A stretch of 64,000 bases of DNA from Candidatus Thiodiazotropha sp. (ex Myrtea sp. 'scaly one' KF741663) (GCA_025655555.1 JAHXIQ010000001.1:744001-808000), one strand, 5' to 3'. Counted from the first letter of the stretch, positions 36,343-45,365 are shown. A program made the numbers and translations. Notes: generated by a model not told the origin, from the letters alone.

Positions 36343-36708
36343 ATGAAATATTTATGGAAAACGTACTTCTTCGTACTACTAGCCATTTTTATCCTTGGGT
36401 TCCAAGATTACGAAGTGACTAGCGAAAATATTACTTATGATCTGTTTATAATATTTGGCTTCATCGGTTTCGCTGGCTTTGTTTTTCAAATAGCTATTGG
36501 AAAACCAGTAATCTGGAAACTTTATTTTGGAATAATTCTTATTGCTGCAGGGGCCTTTTTATCATTTATCGGTTATTCGGTAATCAGTGGTAGGTTTGAA
36601 AGTGGAATGTTTGATATTCTGCTAATACTTGTTATTCAAATACCATATTGGTACGGGTTATGGAAATATGCATATAAGTCACAAAAGCTATGGAGTGAAA
36701 GCGCATAA
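36343..36708 (+). CDS. Cassette 7 membrane protein (121 aa)
   Basis: Four predicted transmembrane segments (about residues 5-20, 32-50, 57-80 and 90-110), a very hydrophobic integral membrane protein with short polar loops. The TAA stop is part of the R'' box GCGCATAAC. It sits in the last cassette of the array; no homologous family is recognised. Confidence 0.77.
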   Translation: MKYLWKTYFFVLLAIFILGFQDYEVTSENITYDLFIIFGFIGFAGFVFQIAIGKPVIWKLYFGIILIAAGAFLSFIGYSVISGRFESGMFDILLILVIQIPYWYGLWKYAYKSQKLWSESA

Positions 36709-36787
36709 CAATTGGGTCAAGACCGTTCGCTATCGCTCACTGGGACGCTCCGCTGTACTACGCGCCCCTTACCCAGGTCGTTACCTA
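36701..36787 (+). repeat. attC site of cassette 7, right end of the array
   Basis: R'' GCGCATAAC and R' GTTACCTA, 87 bp, closely related to attC 1 (TCAAG, CTGGGACGC, CGCCCCTTAC blocks). No further attC with R'' TAGGTAAC follows, so the array ends here and the bases after 36780 are chromosomal or a remnant. Confidence 0.9.
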
Positions 36788-36896
36788 TAAAAAGGTGGAT
36801 CACATCACCCAAGCTTCCCACCATACACAAGCCTATTAGTGTTCATTCTTGGTAATCAGCATCCATTGGCGGTCTCCCCCTTAACCGCCTATCAGC

Positions 36897-37436
36897 TCAG
36901 TCAAAATCGGTAGGCTTACCATCGATAGTCCGGTCGTTACGGTTCCGCCAATAATCCCTGATCCCCTTCACGCCCTTCTTTTCTGCCCATGCCGGCAGCT
37001 CTTCCCGCTGGTCCACATAGTCGTAGAGGGGAATACCGAAACCGCAGGAACTCACCACCGACTCCACCTCCATGACAATGATCTGGCGTGCACCGGGAAG
37101 TCGGGGGAAGCGGCCGATATGGGCCTCCCATTCGTCACTGCCCTCATGGTGGACGGTTGCTTGTCCATACAGACGCAGCACTTTGGGATCACCCTCGAAT
37201 GCACAGAACATCAGGGTCATGCGATTGTCTTCCATCAGGTGGGCACCGGTCTCATTACCGCTACCGGTGAGATTGAGCCACACTACCTGATTCGGATTCA
37301 CGATACGCAGGCTATCGTGCCCTTTCGGTGAGAGGTTGATTCTTCCCTCTGGGGTCGAGGTGGCGACAAAGAAAAGCTGCTGATGGATGATGAACTGGGC
37401 ATGCTTTTCTGTTATCTGATCGTACTGCTTACCCAT
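36897..37436 (-). CDS. Pyridoxamine 5'-phosphate oxidase-related flavin-binding protein
   Basis: 179-aa protein of the split-barrel PNPOx-like superfamily. The N-terminal segment (ATSTPEGRINLSPKGHDSLRI) and the middle beta strands (MTLMFCAFEGDPKVLRLYGQATV) are typical. It likely binds FMN and reduces an unknown small molecule or acts as a heme-utilisation-type protein; the substrate is not evident. It is the first chromosomal gene right of the cassette array, convergent with it. Confidence 0.85.
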   Translation of the reverse strand: MGKQYDQITEKHAQFIIHQQLFFVATSTPEGRINLSPKGHDSLRIVNPNQVVWLNLTGSGNETGAHLMEDNRMTLMFCAFEGDPKVLRLYGQATVHHEGSDEWEAHIGRFPRLPGARQIIVMEVESVVSSCGFGIPLYDYVDQREELPAWAEKKGVKGIRDYWRNRNDRTIDGKPTDFD

Positions 37437-37446
37437 CGACTCTCCA

Positions 37447-38199
37447 CTATTTATTCATTTTCACCCGGCCGCCAAAGAAACGCCCGGTTAAACTGTTTTT
37501 GGTTTTTTTGAGCCACTCCTCACGCTCTTCGAGCAGTGACCTCGCCAGCGTCACCAGAGACCGCAGGGTGCGGGTCTTGGTGATATCCATACGGACTTCG
37601 TGTTGCAGGGTAGCGCTTGCCCAGGGGCCGCCGTTGTTTTTGCGGATGAATTTTCTGACCTGGTCATGCAGCACATTTCGCAGGCTCGCCACCAGTTCCT
37701 CTTCGGCTTTTTCCGGTACCTTGCCCAATAGGTTATGTTTGAATTTCTTGGCCTCGTTCGGCGTGACAAGCTTCAGGGTGATGCAGTCATTGTCCAGCAG
37801 ATGCTCCATGATGGAACGCCCATCCTTCAGCCGTTCGGGCATGGTTTTCGCCTCGGGCACATAGCCGGTGGCCTTTTTCTGCTCTTTGGGCGATTGAGCC
37901 GGTGTCGAAGTTTCCTCCTCTTCGACATCCTTCTTAGGTGGAGGTGGGACCTCCTGCGATTTAGAAGCTGCTGGGCCGGTTTGGTCAAGTTCGCCTTCGA
38001 GCCAAGTGAGTTGTTCATCCAGAAAGCGGTGAAAGTCCGCAGGCGAACTCCCGTCGCTCAAAAGGGCGAAAATCGCCTGCTCGATGATTTCGACATAGTA
38101 GCCAATGATGGAGGGATCAGTAATACCCCGGGATTGACAGGTTACGAATACCCGTCCCTGGACGTTGACCTTGATGAGTCGTTCGAAATCTTTATCCAT
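37447..38199 (-). CDS. Conserved hypothetical protein (250 aa)
   Basis: No known family is recognised. An N-terminal domain (about 1-75) with conserved-looking hydrophobic positions is joined by a Pro/Glu/Lys/Ser-rich low-complexity linker (about 76-118) to a basic C-terminal domain (about 119-250) that is rich in Lys and Arg (KKTKNSLTGRFFGGRVKMNK at the end). No signal peptide. It lies 10 bp upstream of the PNPOx-like gene and may be cotranscribed with it. Confidence 0.75.
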   Translation of the reverse strand: MDKDFERLIKVNVQGRVFVTCQSRGITDPSIIGYYVEIIEQAIFALLSDGSSPADFHRFLDEQLTWLEGELDQTGPAASKSQEVPPPPKKDVEEEETSTPAQSPKEQKKATGYVPEAKTMPERLKDGRSIMEHLLDNDCITLKLVTPNEAKKFKHNLLGKVPEKAEEELVASLRNVLHDQVRKFIRKNNGGPWASATLQHEVRMDITKTRTLRSLVTLARSLLEEREEWLKKTKNSLTGRFFGGRVKMNK

Positions 38200-38318
38200 T
38201 GTGACTTGTACGCCCGCATTCCCGGAAAATGCCTTTATCCCCTAACCATAGGCTATTCAGCTGTAGATTATCTATCGGAAAATCCTGGATTTTCTTTAGA
38301 AATAGCCAATACGTGGAC

Positions 38319-38702
38319 TCAGGATAATGCCATCACGGCATCCATCTCGACACCGGCATCCTTGGGTAATGCGGCGACGCCGATGGCGGCCCGGGCAGGA
38401 TAGGGTTCCGCGAAATAGTCCGCCATCACCTGGTTCACCACAGGAAAGTGGCTTAAATCCGTGAGAAAAACATTCAGTTTGACCACATCTGCCAGACTGC
38501 CGCCGGCCGCTCTTGCCACGGCTTGCAGATTGTCGAAGACCCGACGGATCTGTACCTCGATATCCCCCGCCACCATCTCCATGGTTTCGGGCACCAGCGG
38601 GATCTGTCCGGAGAGATAGACTGTCTGGCCCACTTTGACAGCCTGCGAATAGGTACCGATAGCCTGTGGGGCCTGATCGGTTCGGATGATTTCCCGGCTC
38701 AT
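38319..38702 (-). CDS. ridA: RidA family reactive intermediate deaminase
   Basis: 127-aa enzyme that hydrolyses reactive 2-aminoacrylate and other imines made by PLP enzymes. The family features [17 protein letters not shown], the Arg in [16 protein letters not shown] and the closing E-x-D-A-V-M-A segment are present. Trimeric cytoplasmic protein. The close match to RidA rather than other Rid subfamilies is inferred from the conserved Arg motif. Confidence 0.95.
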   Translation of the reverse strand: MSREIIRTDQAPQAIGTYSQAVKVGQTVYLSGQIPLVPETMEMVAGDIEVQIRRVFDNLQAVARAAGGSLADVVKLNVFLTDLSHFPVVNQVMADYFAEPYPARAAIGVAALPKDAGVEMDAVMALS

Positions 38703-38857
38703 GATGACTCCTTAGATTAAATATTTTGAATTCAAGTGTTCGCCTCGCTCACCTCCTGACAGAGATGGGTGAAGCGAATCCAACACGCTGAATCAGAAAG
38801 AGCAAACAGTATGCCGATTCATCAAAAACCACAATCCAAAATTATAACCTAGAGCCA

Positions 38858-41491
38858 CTAGCTATTTATTTTCTCACCACTGACGCAGCTCTGGTTGCCG
38901 TCAGCAGAACTTTGGTTGGTGTGGGGATCAATCATGGAGATGTCCATCGGCGGCGAGAGGAAGTGCCCCTGGACATAGTTCACCCCCGATTCGTAGAGGA
39001 ACTGCAAAATTTCCGCATTTTCGACATATTCCGCTACGGTTTCTTTACCCAGAGAGTGGGCAATATCGTTAATGGAGTGGACAATCGCCCGGTCGCTGGG
39101 GTCGGTTGCCACTCCCCTGACAAACAGACCGTCAATTTTGACGAAATCCACCGGTAAATTTTTTAAATGTGAAAATGAAGAGAATCCAGTGCCGAAGTCG
39201 TCCAGGGCAAAGCGGCAACCGAGCGCGTTGAGTCTTGTAATCAGTTCGTTGGCGGAGACTAGGTTGGAAACCGCCGAGGTTTCCGTGATCTCGAAAATCA
39301 CTTTGCTAGAGTCGATGTCCAGATTAATGACAAGCTCTTCGATATCCTCGATCAATGCCGTATTGGCGATAGTCTGACCTGAGAGATTGATGGTAAACAT
39401 CCCCAAATAGCCCGCATGCTGCAATAACGCCAACTTTCTCAAAGCCGCGTTGATAACCCAGTAGTCGATTTTATCCATCATGTTAAAGCGTTCTGCCGTC
39501 GGCAGGAATGCGCCGGGAGAGACGATTCCCCATACCGGGTCGTCAAGGCGCAGCAACACCTCGTTGATATGCATCTCCTGCGGCACAACCGAGAGAAGTT
39601 GATCGTAAATCGGTCCTTCGGATGCCGACATCAATACTGATGGGATAGATTCAACCGGGATAATGGGCTGAAAATGAAGCACCAAGTGATCGTGTTCCAA
39701 AGCATTGTGCAGACGCGACGACCAACCCAGATCTAAGTCCATCACCTGCTTGCTGTCGCTCTCGGGGACAAAAAGATGGGTGCGGTTTCTTCCTTCACCT
39801 TTTGCGATGTGGCAGGCAATATCCGCATTGGCGAGAATTTCGCCCGCAGATTCAGAATCCCGGTCAATCAGGGCGATGCCGATTGTACCGTTTACCTTAT
39901 ATTGCTTGTCGTTGTAGACAAACATGTAGTGATCGAGCATCTCACGATAGTCGTCGGCCACCTGATGCACGCTCTCTTTGCATACATTACGTAGTATAAT
40001 GGCGAATTCATCGCCGCCTAATCGGGCAAGCAGGTCGGTTTTTCTCAGGCGCTTGGTCATTTGTTGTGCGATTTCGACCAGCAATTGATCACCCGCCGTA
40101 TGACCTGCGGTATCGTTGATGTATTTAAAACGGTCAAGATCGATATAGAGCAGAGCGCTGGTCTCTTTGCTGCGCTTAAGGCGGTCCGCCTCTTGTGTAA
40201 GCTGTTCCTCGAAATAGCGCCGGTTGAAAAGTTTGGTCAGCACATCGTGGCCGGCCTGCCAGCGCAGCTCCTCTTCAAGCAATTTACGTTCAGAGATATC
40301 CCGGAAGGCAACCACGGAACCCTCACGTTTTTCCTCAATGGTGAGAGGATAGACCGTGCACTCTACCGGTATCCGTGCGCCCGACTTATGCCAAAAGACA
40401 GTCTCCCGAGCCTGGATAGCCTCACCACCTGCGTAAGACTGTAGTAAGACACAGCGCGCGTCGTCGATCGGATTGCCATCTGCATCGGCATAATGAAAAA
40501 GCGCCCGTGCCGATTTGCCGATCAATCTCTCCTCAGGCTCATAGCCCAGGATATGTCTGCACGCCGGATTGATGAAGGAGATGTGGCCGTCCGAATCCAC
40601 ACCGTAAACCCCTTCGCCGACAGATTTGAGAATACCGCCAAGACGTTTACGCTCTTTCTCGATCGATTGATGGGCGCGGATATGCCGGCTCATAGCATCT
40701 ATACGCGTCAGGAACAGATCATCACTCTCGTTCTTGAACATGCATTCGACCGCACCCGCTTCCAGCGATTGCTTAATTGCCTTGTCGAGATAAGTGCCGG
40801 TTATAATCGCAGTGGTGATGGAAGCCGTTGTAACATGATCACGCAGTCGCTGGCAGAGAACGTCACCAGTGGAATCGGGCATAAAGTAGTCGATAATGGC
40901 AATGTCGAACGGCGATTCCAGGGCTTTTTCAAAGCCTTCATCCACGGAAGCAGCAGTCTCGGTGTGGTAACCATTGGCCGTCAACAACCGCCGATATTTG
41001 ACCCGCACGGTGGACGAATCATCAACTATCAGCACTCTAATCGGCTGAACAGTCGGGATGGAACCCGTCAGCTTGCGTTGTCTATTGCCCGCCTCGACAA
41101 GCAGTGCCGCAAGCACATCTGTGCTCTTCTTGTAATCCTCCCAGAGCAGACATTCGGTATTGGGCCTCCTCTCCGCCCAAGCGGCCATGGCGGACTCAGG
41201 TTCATGGGCAAAGGCAAGGACTGGCAGAGAGGCGTACGCCTGTTGCTCCAGCATTGAGTACAGCTCGTCCGCGACAGGGATTGCTTGATCGGGCCATCCC
41301 ACTATTACCGCGTCGAATGCCACTCCGTCTTCTGAACCGGTTCGAATGCGCATCAGCGCAGATCTGAAGTCGAGATCAGCTTCTACCTCGTAACCCGCTT
41401 TGATCAGGAGGTTTTTTTCGATGTGTCGAATCGTCGCAGAAAGCTCTATCAGTAAAACTCTTGGCAAAACCGCTTTCCCCAGGGAGGCCAA
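38858..41491 (-). CDS. REC-PAS-GGDEF-EAL c-di-GMP regulator
   Basis: 877-aa cytoplasmic signalling protein. A degenerate N-terminal receiver (about 1-135) is followed by a canonical receiver (about 150-270, phosphoacceptor Asp in IAIIDYFMPDSTG), a PAS domain with PAC (about 290-410), a GGDEF domain with intact LGGDEF, and an EAL domain. In the latter the EAL triad reads EVL (NEVLLR), but the later metal-binding residues (EITE, LDDFGTG, KIDG) are present. It probably both makes and degrades c-di-GMP, or uses one domain as a sensor. Its kinase is not in the window. Confidence 0.93.
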   Translation of the reverse strand: MASLGKAVLPRVLLIELSATIRHIEKNLLIKAGYEVEADLDFRSALMRIRTGSEDGVAFDAVIVGWPDQAIPVADELYSMLEQQAYASLPVLAFAHEPESAMAAWAERRPNTECLLWEDYKKSTDVLAALLVEAGNRQRKLTGSIPTVQPIRVLIVDDSSTVRVKYRRLLTANGYHTETAASVDEGFEKALESPFDIAIIDYFMPDSTGDVLCQRLRDHVTTASITTAIITGTYLDKAIKQSLEAGAVECMFKNESDDLFLTRIDAMSRHIRAHQSIEKERKRLGGILKSVGEGVYGVDSDGHISFINPACRHILGYEPEERLIGKSARALFHYADADGNPIDDARCVLLQSYAGGEAIQARETVFWHKSGARIPVECTVYPLTIEEKREGSVVAFRDISERKLLEEELRWQAGHDVLTKLFNRRYFEEQLTQEADRLKRSKETSALLYIDLDRFKYINDTAGHTAGDQLLVEIAQQMTKRLRKTDLLARLGGDEFAIILRNVCKESVHQVADDYREMLDHYMFVYNDKQYKVNGTIGIALIDRDSESAGEILANADIACHIAKGEGRNRTHLFVPESDSKQVMDLDLGWSSRLHNALEHDHLVLHFQPIIPVESIPSVLMSASEGPIYDQLLSVVPQEMHINEVLLRLDDPVWGIVSPGAFLPTAERFNMMDKIDYWVINAALRKLALLQHAGYLGMFTINLSGQTIANTALIEDIEELVINLDIDSSKVIFEITETSAVSNLVSANELITRLNALGCRFALDDFGTGFSSFSHLKNLPVDFVKIDGLFVRGVATDPSDRAIVHSINDIAHSLGKETVAEYVENAEILQFLYESGVNYVQGHFLSPPMDISMIDPHTNQSSADGNQSCVSGEKINS

Positions 41492-41798
41492 TAGCGTAAT
41501 GAAAAAACAAAATAGCCCTATTAATTATATTGTTAACGGTTGGAGACAGAGAAACTTTAGATCCGCTTCATCACCCCCCATCTCCTGCCCTTTTTCAGCA
41601 TCCCCACAAAGGACATACACGTAAAGGTTTGGTTTCAGGTGCGCAAAACCGCCCAGTGGCCCACCCACGGAGTTCGCAATGGATGTTTTAAGGTCAGGGT
41701 TGGGAGTAGGGGTAGAAAAAGACAGTTAGCACCTTTTCTCACTCGGATGACTAGCGTGCGTAAAGCCCGCTCAAGAAATTCAAAATAAAAAAATAAAA
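41492..41798. other. Intergenic region between spoT and the c-di-GMP regulator
   Basis: 307 bp between two minus-strand genes. Contains the upstream region of the c-di-GMP regulator gene and the end of spoT transcription. No hairpin with a T-tract, repeat or small gene was identified. Confidence 0.4.
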
Positions 41799-43970
41799 CT
41801 AATATTTAACCCGTGCGATCCGCATCACTGAAGGCAGCGACCGTACCTGCCGCATGATACGCGCAAGATGGCGGCGGTCCTTCACGGTAATGACGAACAC
41901 CATGGTTGAGGAGAGGCCGTCTCTTTCCTCCGATCCCACGTGTTCGATATTCGATTCCTGCTGGGAGATGACCGATGCCACTGAGGCCAGCACACCCCGT
42001 TGATTATTCGACTCTACGCGCACCTTGGTGGAAAACTCGCCCTGTACGTCGTCTCCCCACTCGGCCTCGATCCACTTATGGCCATGCTTCTTATAATCGC
42101 CCAGATTGCGGCAACCCTGCTGATGGATCACGATACCCTTACCCGGGTTAAACACACCGACGATCGCATCCCCCGGTATCGGTCTGCAGCAGTTGGCGAA
42201 GTTGACCACCATACCTTCGGTGCCTTTGATCGCCAGCACGCCGGCAGCCTGATCTTCGGGCTGACTCGACTCGCTTCCCGGCGACAGCTCTTCACCCGCC
42301 AGACGCCTCGCCACCAACTGCGGCATATGATTGCCCAGAGCAATATCAGCCAGCAGCATATCGAGGGAATCGAGACGGAACTCCTGGATAATTTGTTCGA
42401 TCTGCTCTTCTGCAATGTCGTCCATCTTGAGGGAGAGCAGATTCAACTCCCGCTCTAACAATCGACGTCCCAGGCTGACCGCCTCCTGGGTCTGCAGATT
42501 CTTCAGATAGGAGCGGATATTCGCACGCGCCTTACCGGTGACGACAAAATTGAGCCAGGCCGGGCTGGGACCGGCGGTCTCCGAATTGATAATTTCTACG
42601 GTCTGCCCGTTATGCAACCGGGTGCGCAGAGGTACTAAGCGACGATCGACCCGGGCCGCCACGCAAGTATTGCCCACGTCGGTGTGTACGCTATAGGCGA
42701 AATCGACGACCGTCGCACCCTTTGGCAGGACCATGATGCGTCCGCGTGGGGTAAAGACATAAACCTCATCGGGAAACAGATCGACCTTGACGTGTTCGAG
42801 AAACTCTACCGAGTCACCGACCCCCTGCTGCATCTCCAGTAGATTCTGCAGCCAATCGGAGGCCCGTGATTTGACCCACTGCCCGCTCGCCTCGCCTGTC
42901 TTGTACATCCAGTGAGCCGCGATGCCGGACTCCGCCAGCTTGTCCATCTCTTCGGTACGAATCTGGATCTCGATGGGTATCCCCTGGGGGCCGAACAACA
43001 CCGTGTGCAGTGATTGATATCCATTCGCCTTGGGAATGGCGATGTAATCCTTAAAGCGCCCCGGCATCGGTTTATAGAGGTTATGCACCACACCGAGCAT
43101 GCGGTAGCAGGTATCCACGCTGTCCACTACAAGACGAAAGGCGAAGACGTCCACCACTTCGGAGAAGCTCAGCTTCTTCACCACCATCTTCTTGTAGATA
43201 CTGTAGAGATGTTTCTGTCGACCGAAGACCTCACCCTGGAACCCTTCCTGTTCGAGACGGACGCCAATGGCTTTTTCCACATTCTCCACCAGTTCGCGAT
43301 GATGGCCCCGGGCATCGGCTACCGCACTCTTCAAGGCGCGATAACGCATGGGCCAGTAGGCAGCAAAGCCAAGCTCCTCCAGCTCCAGACGCATACTGTT
43401 GATACCCAGCCGGTTGGCGATGGGTGCGAAGATATCGAGGGTCTCCTTGGCGATACGGCGTGATTTGTCCGGCCGCATCACACCCAGGGTACGCATATTG
43501 TGCAGACGGTCGGCGAGCTTGATGAGGATGACACGGATATCTTTGGTCATCGCCAGCAGCATCTTACGCAGACTGGCGGCCTGTGCTTCGGCCTGGGAAT
43601 TGAAATCGATCTTGGAGAGTTTGCTCACCCCGTCGACCAGTTCAGCGATCTCACTGTCAAAGGTATCCGCCAGTTGCTCCTTGGCGGTCGGGGTATCTTC
43701 GATCACGTCATGCAGAATGGCCGCCATGAGACATTTGTGGTCCATGCGCATTTCAGCCAGGATGCGGGCCACGGCGACCGGATGGTAGATATAGGGCTCG
43801 CCTGTCTTACGATGCTGACCCACATGGGCCTCGGCACCAAACAGATAGGCACGATAGACCTCACGGATATGCTCCGGTGTGAGATAAACTTCAAGATAGG
43901 CGCACAGGTCACTGATCAGGAAACGCGGTACGTCCTGAGTTTTCTCCAGTAGGCCAAGGGGGTTGCTCAT
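41799..43970 (-). CDS. spoT: Bifunctional (p)ppGpp synthetase/hydrolase SpoT
   Basis: Stringent-response enzyme that makes and degrades (p)ppGpp. 723 aa: HD hydrolase domain with ILHDVIEDT (His87-Asp88), RelA/SpoT synthetase domain (about 240-350) with FKDYIAIPKANGYQSLHT, TGS domain (about 400-460) and C-terminal ACT domain (about 645-720). Both catalytic halves appear intact. It follows rpoZ on the minus strand. Confidence 0.97.
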   Translation of the reverse strand: MSNPLGLLEKTQDVPRFLISDLCAYLEVYLTPEHIREVYRAYLFGAEAHVGQHRKTGEPYIYHPVAVARILAEMRMDHKCLMAAILHDVIEDTPTAKEQLADTFDSEIAELVDGVSKLSKIDFNSQAEAQAASLRKMLLAMTKDIRVILIKLADRLHNMRTLGVMRPDKSRRIAKETLDIFAPIANRLGINSMRLELEELGFAAYWPMRYRALKSAVADARGHHRELVENVEKAIGVRLEQEGFQGEVFGRQKHLYSIYKKMVVKKLSFSEVVDVFAFRLVVDSVDTCYRMLGVVHNLYKPMPGRFKDYIAIPKANGYQSLHTVLFGPQGIPIEIQIRTEEMDKLAESGIAAHWMYKTGEASGQWVKSRASDWLQNLLEMQQGVGDSVEFLEHVKVDLFPDEVYVFTPRGRIMVLPKGATVVDFAYSVHTDVGNTCVAARVDRRLVPLRTRLHNGQTVEIINSETAGPSPAWLNFVVTGKARANIRSYLKNLQTQEAVSLGRRLLERELNLLSLKMDDIAEEQIEQIIQEFRLDSLDMLLADIALGNHMPQLVARRLAGEELSPGSESSQPEDQAAGVLAIKGTEGMVVNFANCCRPIPGDAIVGVFNPGKGIVIHQQGCRNLGDYKKHGHKWIEAEWGDDVQGEFSTKVRVESNNQRGVLASVASVISQQESNIEHVGSEERDGLSSTMVFVITVKDRRHLARIMRQVRSLPSVMRIARVKY

Positions 43971-44096
43971 CTATTATCCCATCATATTCCTAATGATGGA
44001 TTCTGAGCCTTTTTCACCCCGCGATGCAAGGGCGGAAAGCGGGGTTCTTTGTCAGGTCCGGTGACCCCTTAGGCCAACGGACAAAAATCGACGAAA

Positions 44097-44372
44097 TTAC
44101 TCGCCGCGGGCACCCATCGAAGCGGCATCAAGATTCAGCAGTGCCTCATCAACCACCAGCTCCTCTTCGTTGGGCTTCTCTTCCACATCCTGATGGGAGA
44201 TAAGGCCGTCTGCGATCTCCCGCAGCGCCATCACGGTTGGCTTGTCTTTCTCCCAGGGCAGCAAGGGCTCGACACCACGTTCCAGCTGGCGGGCGCGCTT
44301 GGTGGCAAGCAGCACCAGGTCAAAGCGGTTGTCCACATAGTCCATGCAATCTTCAACTGTCACACGTGCCAT
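44097..44372 (-). CDS. rpoZ: RNA polymerase omega subunit
   Basis: Small RNA polymerase subunit (91 aa) that helps beta' folding and takes part in ppGpp binding. The motif [30 protein letters not shown] is the family hallmark (shown here only in part: [15 protein letters not shown]). It lies 126 bp upstream of spoT, the usual gammaproteobacterial order; gmk, normally just upstream, is not adjacent here. Confidence 0.97.
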   Translation of the reverse strand: MARVTVEDCMDYVDNRFDLVLLATKRARQLERGVEPLLPWEKDKPTVMALREIADGLISHQDVEEKPNEEELVVDEALLNLDAASMGARGE

Positions 44373-44505
44373 CGGTTGATCTCCAGGGTGATTCTGCGCA
44401 GGCCATCGGCCGGAAAAGGAGGCAAATCATAAACCATGCCACCTTTGAAATCCAACTCCCTTTGGTGAACACAGCAGCAATGTCATCGAAAAAACTTCGC
44501 ACTAG

Positions 44506-45336
44506 CTATACTTTCCGGCCTGTTTGTTCCGCTCGATCGCTGCCCGCATGATCGAATAGTCGGGTTGGTGACTCTCCCAGATTATTCTTGAACATGGCAA
44601 TAAAGGCACTCGGGCTCCCATAGCCCAACTCGAACGCCACTTCGGTCACTGAGGCGCCCTGCCCCAAGCGATCCATCGCCGCCAGCAGACGAAGACGGCG
44701 ACGCCACTGGCCAAAGCTCATGCCCAGGTGGCGGATAAACAACCGACCGAGCGTGCGCTCACTGGCTCCCACGTGTTGCGCCCATTCGGACAACGTGGCG
44801 GAATCAGCCGGGTTAGCGGCCAGAGCATCGATAATCCTGCGAAGACGCGGCTCATTGGTGAATGGCAGATGGAAGGAGAAGCGGTCCATAGACTGCAATC
44901 GGTCGACAATGACCGCCATCACCCTCGCAGCCGGGGTTTCTGGCAGGTAATCGTTGCCGATGTCTGCTGCCTCGACAATCAGCTCGCGCAGCAAGGCATC
45001 GACCCGCAACACACAGCAATTATCCGGCAGGCCTGTCGCATGAGTCGGATCTATATAGATTGAGCGCAGTGAGACGGACTGCGTCATCTCCACCTCATGC
45101 ATCACTGTCGGTGGAATCCAGACCGCTTGAGCCGGTGGCACCAGCCAGGTACCCGTATCGGTGGTCAGCTTCATCACACCACGGATGGCGTAGAGTAGCT
45201 GGCCACGCAGATGCTGATGCCGGGTAACCTGTTCCGCTCCCTTCCTCTCCTCTGACAGAATCAGCACCGGCCTGGCAGGATCAATGATATGTCCCACGTG
45301 CCTTGTCGGGTCAACTGTCCTTTTCTCGATATTCAT
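44506..45336 (-). CDS. AraC family transcriptional regulator
   Basis: About 276 aa. The N-terminal cupin-like effector domain (HLRGQLLYAIRGVMKL, VWIPPTVMHEV) is followed by a double helix-turn-helix DNA-binding domain (about 180-275; VGASERTLGRLF and VAFELGYGSPSAFIAMFKNNLGESP). The start is placed at 45336; a longer frame to 45411 would run through the divergent promoter region. It is divergent from an MFS transporter gene with only 50 bp between, so it probably regulates it. Confidence 0.9.
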   Translation of the reverse strand: MNIEKRTVDPTRHVGHIIDPARPVLILSEERKGAEQVTRHQHLRGQLLYAIRGVMKLTTDTGTWLVPPAQAVWIPPTVMHEVEMTQSVSLRSIYIDPTHATGLPDNCCVLRVDALLRELIVEAADIGNDYLPETPAARVMAVIVDRLQSMDRFSFHLPFTNEPRLRRIIDALAANPADSATLSEWAQHVGASERTLGRLFIRHLGMSFGQWRRRLRLLAAMDRLGQGASVTEVAFELGYGSPSAFIAMFKNNLGESPTRLFDHAGSDRAEQTGRKV

Positions 45337-45348
45337 TGTCAGATTATA

Positions 45349-45365
45349 GCTATTTTGCCAATAGC
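45349..45365. promoter_or_regulatory. Inverted repeat between araC-type gene and MFS gene
   Basis: GCTATT, five bases, AATAGC in the 50-bp divergent region. A plausible operator for the AraC-family protein or for a shared promoter; binding is not shown. Confidence 0.4.

Larger units (their letters stand above)
33055..36787 (+). mobile_element. Array of seven integron gene cassettes without integrase
   Basis: Seven consecutive cassettes with boundaries at 33055, 33394, 34185, 34724, 35285, 35923 and 36315, ending at 36780. Each ends in an attC site whose R'' box (for example CACATAAC, ACCCTAAC, GCCCTAAC, CGCATAAC, AAACCTAAC, GCGCATAAC) is the reverse complement of G plus the first bases of the same cassette, not of the next one, exactly as expected for circular cassettes inserted at G/TT. 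All genes point the same way. Base composition is clearly more AT-rich than the flanks. There is no intI in the window, so it is either a detached cluster (CALIN) or the array of a distant integrase. Phage or IS genes are absent. Confidence 0.93.

Noticed and set aside
33318-36787. CRISPR-like array
   Set aside because: The repeats are imperfect palindromes at 0.3-0.8 kb intervals with genes between them; they are attC sites, not direct repeats with short spacers.
44016-44045. Terminator between rpoZ and spoT (ACCCCGC/GCGGGGT)
   Set aside because: The stem has a 16-base loop and no T-tract on the strand of these genes, so it would not end rpoZ transcription; left unannotated.
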